This document shows positions 1 to 4,869 of a stretch of DNA of 5,381 nucleotides, piece after piece. Within the stretch, counting starts at the first letter, position 1. Each line of letters opens with the position of its first letter. A program made the translations under genes and the position numbers. The notes beneath the pieces were generated by a model. The model was given only the letters and a program-made list of their open reading frames with translations, searched no databases and was not told where the DNA came from. Source of the DNA: DASTGO01 sp035719045 (lineage in GTDB: Bacteria > Actinomycetota > Actinomycetes > Actinomycetales > Kineosporiaceae); NCBI GenBank assembly GCA_035719045.1, contig DASTGO010000444.1, positions 1 through 5,381 on the forward strand, read 5' to 3'.

Positions 1-15
1 TCACCCGACAACCGC

Positions 16-444
16 GTGCCGGCGCCGTGCACCGTGCCGGTCTGTGCCCGGTACGGAGAGGACCTGCTCGGCGAGGTCACCTTCACCGGCCTGGGTGGCT
101 ACGACCACGACATCGCGCTCATCCGTAGCCAGGCCTGGCGGCAGGGGTGGAAGGTTCTTGAGCACCGGCAAGCCGAGGAGACCCCAGAGCTGATCTTCTA
201 TGCCGAGCGCATCCCCTTGGGGCAACCGATGGACGCCACCGCAGGTGCACATGGCGGCCGCGGGTGTCTGATTCTGATGCTGTTGCTACTAGCGACTGCG
301 CTGGGGATGGGGCTGTTCGCCGGGGGGTGGGACTTCGTCTGGCTCCTGGTCGGCTGCTGCGGTGGTCCGCTGCTCTCCTGGTTACGAACGGGCATTTCTA
401 GGCGGAAAGCCGGCCCGCACGACGGCCCGTCGACTCCGGGCTGA
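16..444 (+). CDS. Small two-helix membrane protein, function unknown, possibly 5'-partial
   Basis: I do not recognise a family. The frame is open from base 1, so GTG at 16 is only the first start visible; no ribosome site can be judged and the gene may begin outside the window. From the GTG it is 142 residues. Residues 1-80 are a soluble mixed-charge region (for example YDHDIALIRSQAWRQGWKVLEH). Residues about 84-103 (CLILMLLLLATALGMGLF) and 106-123 (DFVWLLVGCCGGPLLSWL) are two hydrophobic segments that should form a membrane hairpin, followed by a basic tail (RTGISRRKAG) expected to stay in the cytoplasm. Third codon positions are strongly G/C through the soluble part, which supports real coding on this strand; the membrane part and tail use somewhat more A/T-ending codons. 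The next gene downstream is on the other strand, so no operon is visible. The 83-residue frame opposite its start is a shadow. Coding status is fairly sure; function is unknown. Confidence 0.65.
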   Translation: MPAPCTVPVCARYGEDLLGEVTFTGLGGYDHDIALIRSQAWRQGWKVLEHRQAEETPELIFYAERIPLGQPMDATAGAHGGRGCLILMLLLLATALGMGLFAGGWDFVWLLVGCCGGPLLSWLRTGISRRKAGPHDGPSTPG

Positions 445-1119
445 TCGACATGTGAGCAAGGTGGGCTACCAGCCACCCAGGACGCAAAGGCGCAGCTAGG
501 AGGAGGGGCAGGCAGGGGACCTTGGCCGCCTTGTCCCTGGCGATGGACCTTGGGAACAGTGGATCAAGGACGGCGTACCTACAGCGTGTTCGATGACCGT
601 CGGCCCCCCATCCGGGTGTTGGAAATCGATCGTTTCTCCGACACCTGGACGTCCGGAGTCCTGCGCACGGCTGACCTGCAGCGTTCGCTAGGTCGCCTGG
701 GTGGCTATCTGTCCAATAAACGTGTCGGGACGTCGGAAACTCCGGACACCCTTTCTCATACGCTCGGGCCATGACGGATGTCCCCCACGGTCGGGGAGTC
801 GGTGCTGCCGTCGCCGTCGTCGACCGGCCTGGGCTGGCAGGGGAGCTACTGGCGGCCGAGCCCGCTGCCCGCCGCATGGTCGGTGCCGGCAGTGTCGGTC
901 CAGGCCGGCAAGGTCGCTGCCGCGGAGCTGGCTGAGGGTTACGCCTGAGGGCTCGCCGAGAGGTCAGTTTGGTGGCAGTGCCAGGTGCACGACGGCGGCT
1001 TGGAGGACCTTTGTGGTTCCTTCCGCTGGGGTCATGGGCTGGGTAGACCTGTCGCGCCCGCCTTGCGGGCGGCGACGTTGATGCCTTGCTCGTCTGCACA
1101 GCTTCGCGGCGGTGGTGGT
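445..1119. other. 675-base stretch with no convincing gene
   Basis: This lies between the stop of the small membrane protein and the stop of the winged-helix gene, which face each other. Short open frames exist on the plus strand: 550-774 (TTG start, 74 residues), 771-935 (ATG, 54 residues) and 778-948 (ATG, 56 residues). Third-position composition in 550-774 is mixed, none has a clear ribosome site, and none resembles a family I know. The long minus-strand frame at 398-1099 is rich in Pro, Arg and Ala and reads like a GC shadow. The stretch may be a decayed gene or plain intergenic DNA. Its only clear structure is the hairpin at 1051-1076. Confidence 0.5.
1051..1076 (-). terminator. GC-rich hairpin, candidate terminator of the regulator operon
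   Basis: The arms GTCGCGCCCGC and GCGGGCGGCGAC pair over 11 base pairs with one bulged base and a three-base loop (CTT). It begins 43 bases beyond the winged-helix stop on the minus strand. No U-tract follows on that strand, so it is not a textbook intrinsic terminator, but actinomycete terminators often lack one. It could also serve transcripts arriving from the left on the plus strand. Confidence 0.4.
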
Positions 1120-1443
1120 TTACGGCTGTTTGGTCGCGTCGAGCAGGGCGGTGAGGTAGGCGCGGTAGCGGGTGAATGCCTCCTGGCCAGCTGTGGTCAG
1201 GGAGGCTGTTGTGCGTGGCGTCCGCCCCACGAAGGTCTTGGTGATCTGCAGGTAGCCGGCCTCGGCGAGGCGAGTGAGTTGCACGGACAGGTTGCCGCGG
1301 GTGAGGCCGGTCTCGCGCATGAGGTAGACGAAGTCCGCGCTGTTCCCCCCGGACAGAACGGCCATGATCTTCAGTCTGGCTGGCTCGTGGATCAGGCGAT
1401 CGGGGTCACCATCGAACCTGAAGTTGGTCGCCGGCCTGTTCAC
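1120..1443 (-). CDS. Winged-helix DNA-binding transcriptional regulator (MarR/ArsR-like, HTH_34 type)
   Basis: A 107-residue single-domain regulator that should bind DNA as a dimer. Helix 1 is about residues 14-32 (DRLIHEPARLKIMAVLSG), helix 2 is 37-46, and the recognition helix is 48-63 (TRGNLSVQLTRLAEAG). The wing is 66-83, with the family's F-x-G-R-x-P-R-T pattern (FVGRTPRTT), and the C-terminal helix is 85-104 (AGQEAFTRYRAYLTALL). The G-L-T-x-G-N-L-S signature and length fit the small winged-helix proteins often encoded beside an integral membrane protein. There is no ligand or metal domain, and no ArsR-type cysteine pair is present. The start is GTG at 1443-1441, which overlaps the upstream gene's TGA in the four bases GTGA, so translation is probably coupled. 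The longer in-frame extension to 2193 runs antiphase through the membrane protein gene and is not used. Target genes are unknown; its own operon is the natural candidate. Confidence 0.9.
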   Translation of the reverse strand: MNRPATNFRFDGDPDRLIHEPARLKIMAVLSGGNSADFVYLMRETGLTRGNLSVQLTRLAEAGYLQITKTFVGRTPRTTASLTTAGQEAFTRYRAYLTALLDATKQP

Positions 1444-2060
1444 GCCTTCGCCTCGGCGTTCAGGACGGGGTGACGGTGCAGGTAGGACGCGAGGGTCACG
1501 GCGCCGAGGATCCCGGATACCGTGCCCAGCACGGTGAGCAGCACAGCGACGCCCGTCACAGGGTCGAGCCCGGCCGCCATGCTGCCTGCGCCGGCCGCCA
1601 TGGCCAGTGCCGCGTAGAGCCAGTACCGGCGGGTGGCCGAATGGCGGGCCCGTCGGGTCAGGAGTGCGCAGATGCCGGTGGTGAGAACGGTCAGGGCCAC
1701 GATCGTCCAGGCGGAACTCTGCTCGCTGTGATCGGCCGCGATCACTCCCGTCAGGACGACGACCGCAGCCACGAGGATGCTCATGACCCGTTGGCGCCAC
1801 CCTGGCGGGGGGCAGGCCAGGTATCCGGTCCGGGGGTAGGTCAAGCGTTCCTTGAGGGCCCGGATGAGACTGCCCGCCGTGAGACACACCACGAAAAGGA
1901 GGGCAGTTGCTGCGTGGTCGAGATACGGATTCGTCGTGGTCGAGGCCAGCAGTTGCAGGCCGCCGATGAGGACCATCGCGGTGCCTGCGACGGTCTCGGT
2001 GATGCCGTCGACGAACCAGTAACCCACAGTGCGGCGCTGGATCTCGGTGATCTCGTCCAT
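1440..2060 (-). CDS. Six-helix integral membrane protein paired with the winged-helix regulator
   Basis: A 206-residue protein starting at ATG 2060-2058, preceded at 5 bases by AAGGAC, a good ribosome site; this is why I reject the longer frame to 2294. Hydrophobic segments lie near residues 18-40 (DGITETVAGTAMVLIGGLQL), 48-67, 92-109 (VMSILVAAVVVLTGVIAA), 117-134, 147-164 and 168-194 (VTGVAVLLTVLGTVSGILGA). Basic loops separate several of them (RALKERLTYPRTGY at 67-80; RRARHSATRR at 136-145). The N-terminal EIQRRTVGYWFVDGITE and the YPRTGY loop resemble a family of uncharacterised membrane proteins that commonly precede small winged-helix regulators. No catalytic or transport signature is visible. 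It is the first gene of the two-gene operon and overlaps the regulator by four bases. A role as membrane partner or target of the regulator is inferred from the pairing only. Confidence 0.85.
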   Translation of the reverse strand: MDEITEIQRRTVGYWFVDGITETVAGTAMVLIGGLQLLASTTTNPYLDHAATALLFVVCLTAGSLIRALKERLTYPRTGYLACPPPGWRQRVMSILVAAVVVLTGVIAADHSEQSSAWTIVALTVLTTGICALLTRRARHSATRRYWLYAALAMAAGAGSMAAGLDPVTGVAVLLTVLGTVSGILGAVTLASYLHRHPVLNAEAKA

Positions 2061-2065
2061 GACTC

Positions 2066-2071
2066 GTCCTT
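2066..2071 (-). promoter_or_regulatory. Ribosome binding site fixing the membrane protein start
   Basis: On the minus strand the sequence AAGGAC stands five bases before ATG at 2060. It is the best Shine-Dalgarno match near any start in this frame and decides for the 206-residue product over the 284-residue alternative. Confidence 0.65.
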
Positions 2072-2096
2072 GGGGTGTGCCCGGCGGGAAACACAG

Positions 2097-2117
2097 CAAG
2101 TTTATGACATGAACTGG
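2097..2117 (-). promoter_or_regulatory. AT-rich palindrome, candidate operator over the operon promoter
   Basis: The core AGTTTATGACATGAACT is palindromic around a central A, with 7 of 8 positions pairing; the full 21 bases pair at 8 of 10. It is conspicuously AT-rich inside GC-rich DNA and lies 37-57 bases upstream of the membrane protein ATG. On the minus strand it contains CATAAA (2106-2101), a possible -10 box, with TAGACC (2128-2123) 16 bases away as a weak -35. A dimeric winged-helix protein bound here would cover the -10 region, so autorepression by the downstream regulator is a reasonable inference. The promoter boxes themselves are weak matches. Confidence 0.5.
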
Positions 2118-2213
2118 TTGACGGTCTAGGTTCGTGAGCTCCGTGCTCGGTGAGGTCTGGCGCAAGAACGTCATCCGGGAGCGGGGTCCGCATTCGGGAT
2201 CAACGAGGACCTC

Positions 2214-2245
2214 GGTCAGTGGGTAACTGCCGTTATCCACTGACC
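2214..2245. repeat. Palindrome with CAGTGGGTAA/TTATCCACTG arms upstream of the NACHT gene
   Basis: Two 13-base arms (2214-2226 and 2233-2245) pair with a single G:T mismatch around a six-base centre CTGCCG. Its inner 26 bases (2217-2242) match the palindrome at 4651-4676 in arm sequence and spacer length. It ends 54 bases before the NACHT start, where it could be a regulator site, an RNA hairpin in the leader, or one copy of a dispersed repeat. Confidence 0.75.
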
Positions 2246-2261
2246 GGACTCGCCGATGGTT

Positions 2262-2279
2262 CCCCGACCCCGACCCCGA
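2262..2279 (+). repeat. CCCCGA x3 short tandem repeat in the NACHT leader
   Basis: Three exact consecutive copies of CCCCGA fill most of the space between the palindrome and the NACHT start. It may be only local GC low complexity, but its length could vary between strains and alter the leader. Confidence 0.5.
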
Positions 2280-2299
2280 GCCTGGGATGATCACTGGTC

Positions 2300-4603
2300 G
2301 TGGAGCCTCGCCTACGTGTCGCGTCGGGGTGGCTGCTGCTGGTGGCCGGTGTCGGGTCGGGTGCCGGGACGATCGGCTACGTCCTGTGGGGCGGTCCGGC
2401 CGCGGACCGGCCGGACCGGGCCCAGGTGTGGGGCACGGTCTGGGCCGTGGCCACCGCGGTGCTGGGCTGGGCCTGGTCGCGGCTACGCCGGCCAGCGGCG
2501 GACCTGGCGGGAGCGGGCGCGTCGACGCCGGAGCAGGCCGAGGTGGCGGCGCAGTTGCTGGCCACTCGGATGTCGGCGACGTGGTCGCAGCAGGTGAGGA
2601 TCCGGGGGATCCGGCTGCCGGCGCCAGTGCGGGTGCGTTGGCGGTGGGCCGCTGGCGAGGTGGTGGTGCCGCGGGTGGAGGTGAACGCCTCCCCGGCAGG
2701 GGTTACGGATCCGTCGCCGATCCCGGGCACGGGGGTGGGGGAGGTGCTCGGCTCGGGGGTGGTGACCCGGCTGCACCAGGAGGTGTATGCCCGGCTGCGG
2801 CACGGGCGGCTAGTCCTGATCGGTGGCCCCGGTGCGGGCAAGACCGCCGCAATGATCCTGCTGCTGCTGGCGGCCCTGGACCATCGCAAGCGGGTCCCCG
2901 AGGCCGATCGGGCGCAGGTCCCTGTACCGGTCTGGCTGACCTTGGGCTCCTGGAACCCCAGGACACAGACGCTGCGGAAGTGGGTGACCGCCACGATCGC
3001 CCGGGACCACCCCTACCTGAGGGCGGCAGCGTTCGGGCCAGACGCGATCGGCGCCCTGTTCGACACCGGGAAGATCGCTCTATTCCTCGACGGCCTGGAC
3101 GAGCTGCCCGACGCCCACCGCAGCCAGGCCACCCACCGGCTACGGACCGAGGCGGGTGGCCTGCGGGTGGTGCTGAGCAGCCGCCCCGACGAATACCGGG
3201 CCACCCTGGACGACGGCGCCCACCTGCCCGAGACCGCCGTGATCGAGCTACGCCCGGTCGGTGTGACGGCCGCGGTCGACTACCTGCTGGCGGACCGGAC
3301 CGACCCGTCCCGCCGGGCCTGGACCCAGGTCACCGACCGGCTGCGGGCCGAACCGGCTGGGGTGCTCGCCCAGACTCTGAACAGCCCGCTGACCCTGTCG
3401 CTGGCCCGCGCCGCCCATCCCGGCGATCCAGCCCCGCTGCTCGACCCTGCCTTGGACACCGGGCAGGCCCTGCGCCGTCATTTGCTCGACCAGACCCTGG
3501 TCACCGCCTACCCCGACCCGCGGGAACGTGCCCGCGCCACCTACTGGCTGGGCTGGATCGCCCACCACATGAACACCCAACCCGGCGGCCCCACCCGCGA
3601 CCTGCCCTGGTGGCATATCCCCGGATGGATCTCCCGCTGGCAACGCAGGCTCGTGGGCGGGCTCGTGTTCGGGCTCGCGGCCGGGTTCATGAACGGGCTC
3701 ATGATCGGCCTCATGAACGGGCTTATGAACGGGCTTAGAAACGGGCTCATGTACGGGCTCGTGGGTGGGCTCGTGGGCGGGTTAGGTCACAAACTCCCTG
3801 CTCCTCGGACGTTCACCCCTCACCTTCCCTCCCGCCAGGAACTTCGCTCCATCCTCGTGATCGGACTCGTGGGCGGGCTCGTGTCCAGACTCGGAGTCGG
3901 GCTCATGGGCGGGTTTGTGTTCGGGCTCATGGTCGGGCTCACGGACGAGTTCGTGGACGGGGTCAGAAACGGGCTCAGGGACGGGCTCATGTACGCGCCA
4001 GTGGTCGGGCTCGTGGTCGGGCTCGTGGTCGGGCTTGTGTTCAGGCTCGTGGGCAGGCTGATGGAGGTGTGGAGCAGCCCTGTTGCCGACTCCGCCGAGG
4101 CAGCCCCGCGGTCGACGCACAGCCAGGACGTCCAGACCAAAGTCCTGGGTGGGTTCGTGGGCGGGCTCGTGTTCGGGCTTGTGGTCGGGTTTATGGCGGG
4201 GTTCGTGGGCGGGCTCGGGTTCGTGGGTGGGCTCGTGAACGGGCTCATATTCGGGTTCGTGTTCGGGCTCGTGGTCGGGCTCAGGGACGCTGCTGCTCCG
4301 GAGTTGTTCCTGGCTGAGGTGGTGCTGGCGGTGAGGGGCCGGCGGGTGCGGTTCATGCGGTTGTTGGAGACCGCGCTGGACCGGCAGGTGCTGCGGCAGG
4401 CCGGGGCGGTGTACCAGTTCCGGCACGCCGATCTGCAGGACCGGCTGGCCGAGCGGTTCGCCCGCGACCACCTCAGCTCCAGCGCACCGGCCGAGGTCCC
4501 GGCCTCTGTCCCGGGGCCCGAGGTCGTGGACCTCACCGTGCCTGTCCCCGCACCGTCGGTCCCCGAGCAGGGTGCTGGGCCGTCGGCGGGGGAGCGGGGG
4601 TAG
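2300..4603 (+). CDS. Membrane-linked NACHT (STAND) ATPase with three Gly-Leu tetrad arrays
   Basis: A 767-residue STAND ATPase of the NACHT class. Residues 11-30 and 43-62 are hydrophobic and likely form an N-terminal membrane hairpin. The Walker A loop is GGPGAGKT at 175-182 (K181, T182). The Walker B is IALFLDGLDELPD at 259-271 (D264, D267, E268), with the D-G-x-D-E form typical of NACHT. VVLSSRPDEY at 290-299 is the following sensor strand, and NSPLTLSLARA at 361-371 fits the helical region after the ATPase core. RDLPWWHIP at 433-441 resembles the 'RDLAWW' stretch common in actinomycete relatives. Residues 451-661 carry three arrays of a G-L-x-x tetrad, separated by polar linkers at about 496-516 and 590-614. 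VYQFRHADLQDRLAERF (704-720) is a family C-terminal motif, followed by a Pro/Ala/Ser-rich tail. GTG at 2300 is chosen because an in-frame TGA lies at 2288-2290; the ribosome site (GGGA) is weak. NACHT proteins of bacteria include phage-defence NLR relatives; that role and pore formation are inferred. Confidence 0.93.
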   Translation: MEPRLRVASGWLLLVAGVGSGAGTIGYVLWGGPAADRPDRAQVWGTVWAVATAVLGWAWSRLRRPAADLAGAGASTPEQAEVAAQLLATRMSATWSQQVRIRGIRLPAPVRVRWRWAAGEVVVPRVEVNASPAGVTDPSPIPGTGVGEVLGSGVVTRLHQEVYARLRHGRLVLIGGPGAGKTAAMILLLLAALDHRKRVPEADRAQVPVPVWLTLGSWNPRTQTLRKWVTATIARDHPYLRAAAFGPDAIGALFDTGKIALFLDGLDELPDAHRSQATHRLRTEAGGLRVVLSSRPDEYRATLDDGAHLPETAVIELRPVGVTAAVDYLLADRTDPSRRAWTQVTDRLRAEPAGVLAQTLNSPLTLSLARAAHPGDPAPLLDPALDTGQALRRHLLDQTLVTAYPDPRERARATYWLGWIAHHMNTQPGGPTRDLPWWHIPGWISRWQRRLVGGLVFGLAAGFMNGLMIGLMNGLMNGLRNGLMYGLVGGLVGGLGHKLPAPRTFTPHLPSRQELRSILVIGLVGGLVSRLGVGLMGGFVFGLMVGLTDEFVDGVRNGLRDGLMYAPVVGLVVGLVVGLVFRLVGRLMEVWSSPVADSAEAAPRSTHSQDVQTKVLGGFVGGLVFGLVVGFMAGFVGGLGFVGGLVNGLIFGFVFGLVVGLRDAAAPELFLAEVVLAVRGRRVRFMRLLETALDRQVLRQAGAVYQFRHADLQDRLAERFARDHLSSSAPAEVPASVPGPEVVDLTVPVPAPSVPEQGAGPSAGERG
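3650..3784 (+). repeat. Tetrad array 1: 12-base repeat encoding G-L-x-x (residues 451-495)
   Basis: About eleven consecutive units of consensus GGG CTC RTG NNC. The first residue of each tetrad is always Gly and the second Leu or Phe, so the run reads GLVFGLAAGFMNGLMIGLMN and onward. Leu is written CTC or CTT here, whereas CTG predominates in the ATPase part. This points to copying of a DNA unit rather than codon-by-codon convergence. The protein product is a long glycine-zipper-like hydrophobic stretch, enough for about two membrane passes, with one Arg (R480). Confidence 0.9.
3851..4063 (+). repeat. Tetrad array 2: degenerate 12-base repeat (residues 518-588)
   Basis: About sixteen or seventeen units, more decayed than array 1. 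Tetrad glycines are replaced by Arg at 530, 582 and 586 (GGG to AGA/AGG), by Glu at 550 (GAG) and by Ala at 566 (GCG). A charged stretch in the middle (TDEFVDGVRNGLRDG, 548-562) probably breaks the hydrophobic run into two parts. The last clean units are three copies close to GGGCTCGTGGTC (4016-4051). Confidence 0.88.
4145..4282 (+). repeat. Tetrad array 3: 12-base repeat with a half-unit slip (residues 616-661)
   Basis: About eleven units, strongly hydrophobic and rich in Phe (GGLVFGLVVGFMAGFVGGLG and onward). At residues 638-641 a GGG CTC is followed directly by GGG TTC GTG GGT, so one half-unit of six bases is missing and the Gly register moves by two residues. The array ends in GLRD, leading into the C-terminal soluble part. 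Confidence 0.88.
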
Positions 4604-4627
4604 CGGCAGCCACGCTGCGGGCACCTC

Positions 4628-4639
4628 GGTCCGCGGACC
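4628..4639. repeat. Perfect 12-base palindrome GGTCCGCGGACC
   Basis: It is exactly self-complementary and lies 24 bases after the NACHT stop, just before the larger palindrome. Short GC palindromes arise by chance in GC-rich DNA; it may add to an end-of-transcript structure. Confidence 0.35.
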
Positions 4640-4646
4640 CCGGATC

Positions 4647-4680
4647 GGCTCAGTGGATAAGGTGCCTTATCCACTGAGCC
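4647..4680. repeat. Perfect 16-base inverted repeat after the NACHT gene
   Basis: The arms GGCTCAGTGGATAAGG (4647-4662) and CCTTATCCACTGAGCC (4665-4680) are perfect complements around a central TG. The inner 26 bases (4651-4676) have the same TTATCCACTG arms and six-base spacer as the site at 2217-2242. It begins 43 bases after the NACHT stop, in a convergent intergenic region. A terminator role is possible for both converging genes, but the two-base centre and missing U-tract make a protein-binding site or dispersed repeat equally likely. Confidence 0.8.
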
Positions 4681-4692
4681 CGCCCCCGGACT

Positions 4693-4702
4693 CAGCGGAT
4701 AA
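4693..4702 (+). repeat. Half-site CAGCGGATAA, copy 1
   Basis: It differs by one base from the palindrome arm CAGTGGATAA and starts 42 bases after the arm at 4651, in the same orientation. No complementary arm follows within a short distance. Confidence 0.55.
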
Positions 4703-4737
4703 CCCGGCCCGGCGGGCCCCGAACCGGCCCGAAAATT

Positions 4738-4747
4738 CAGCGGATAA
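4738..4747 (+). repeat. Half-site CAGCGGATAA, copy 2
   Basis: Identical to the copy at 4693-4702 and 45 bases further on. A degenerate opposite-facing element (GCCGTTATCACTAC, 4857-4870) lies at the far edge of the intergenic region and resembles GCCGTTATCCACTG at 2229-2242 with one base missing. Confidence 0.5.
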
Positions 4748-4869
4748 CAACGGCGGTGCCCCGGCGACGGGCCGGTATCGGACGTGTCGCCAGCCACCAA
4801 CGGTGGTGATCAGCAGAGCTGGAGCGGCGGCGTCGCGCACCGGGGGAGTGCTAACCGCCGTTATCACTA

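Noticed and set aside
550..774. 74-residue plus-strand frame between the first gene and the regulator operon
   Set aside because: It has a TTG start, no ribosome site, mixed third-position composition and no family resemblance; not enough to call a gene.
985..1473. Plus-strand frames opposite the winged-helix and membrane protein genes (985-1473, 1470-2129)
   Set aside because: They are antisense to genes with clear domains and helices, and read as Gly/Arg-rich shadows.
1120..2193. 357-residue minus-strand frame containing the winged-helix protein at its end
   Set aside because: Only the last 107 residues form a domain. The upstream part is His/Arg/Pro-rich and antiphase to the well-supported membrane protein; the GTG at 1443 with GTGA overlap is a better start.
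2233..2241. TTATCCACT arms resemble a DnaA box (TTATCCACA, 8 of 9)
   Set aside because: No dnaA, dnaN or plasmid replication gene is present, the elements are paired as palindromes around a gene rather than clustered, and high-GC actinomycetes favour TTGTCCACA. Kept only as a remote alternative.
2287..3738. Plus-strand frame of 483 residues starting at ATG 2287
   Set aside because: It is a Gly/Arg/Pro-rich shadow overlapping the ATPase domain in another frame, with no motif of its own. The ATG is tempting, but the NACHT motifs lie in the frame of GTG 2300.
3650..4282. Repeat arrays considered as a CRISPR array
   Set aside because: The units are 12 bases, contiguous, without unique spacers, and lie within a reading frame.
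4706..4718. Small GC hairpin GGCCC-GGC-GGGCC between the half-sites
   Set aside because: A five-base stem of pure G/C is expected by chance in this composition and has no U-tract; not called as a terminator.
4733..4752. Resemblance of TTCAGCGGATAACAACGG to the lac operator (GAGCGGATAACAATT)
   Set aside because: The match covers only one half of the operator, no LacI-family gene or sugar genes are nearby, and the core CAGCGGATAA belongs to the local half-site family.
3782..4800. Long minus-strand frames (280 and 326 residues) rich in HEPxHEP or SPxTSP repeats opposite the tetrad arrays
   Set aside because: A 12-base repeat without stops keeps all frames open on both strands. The plus-strand frame continues directly from a clear NACHT domain into a recognisable family C-terminus, so the antisense repeats are shadows.
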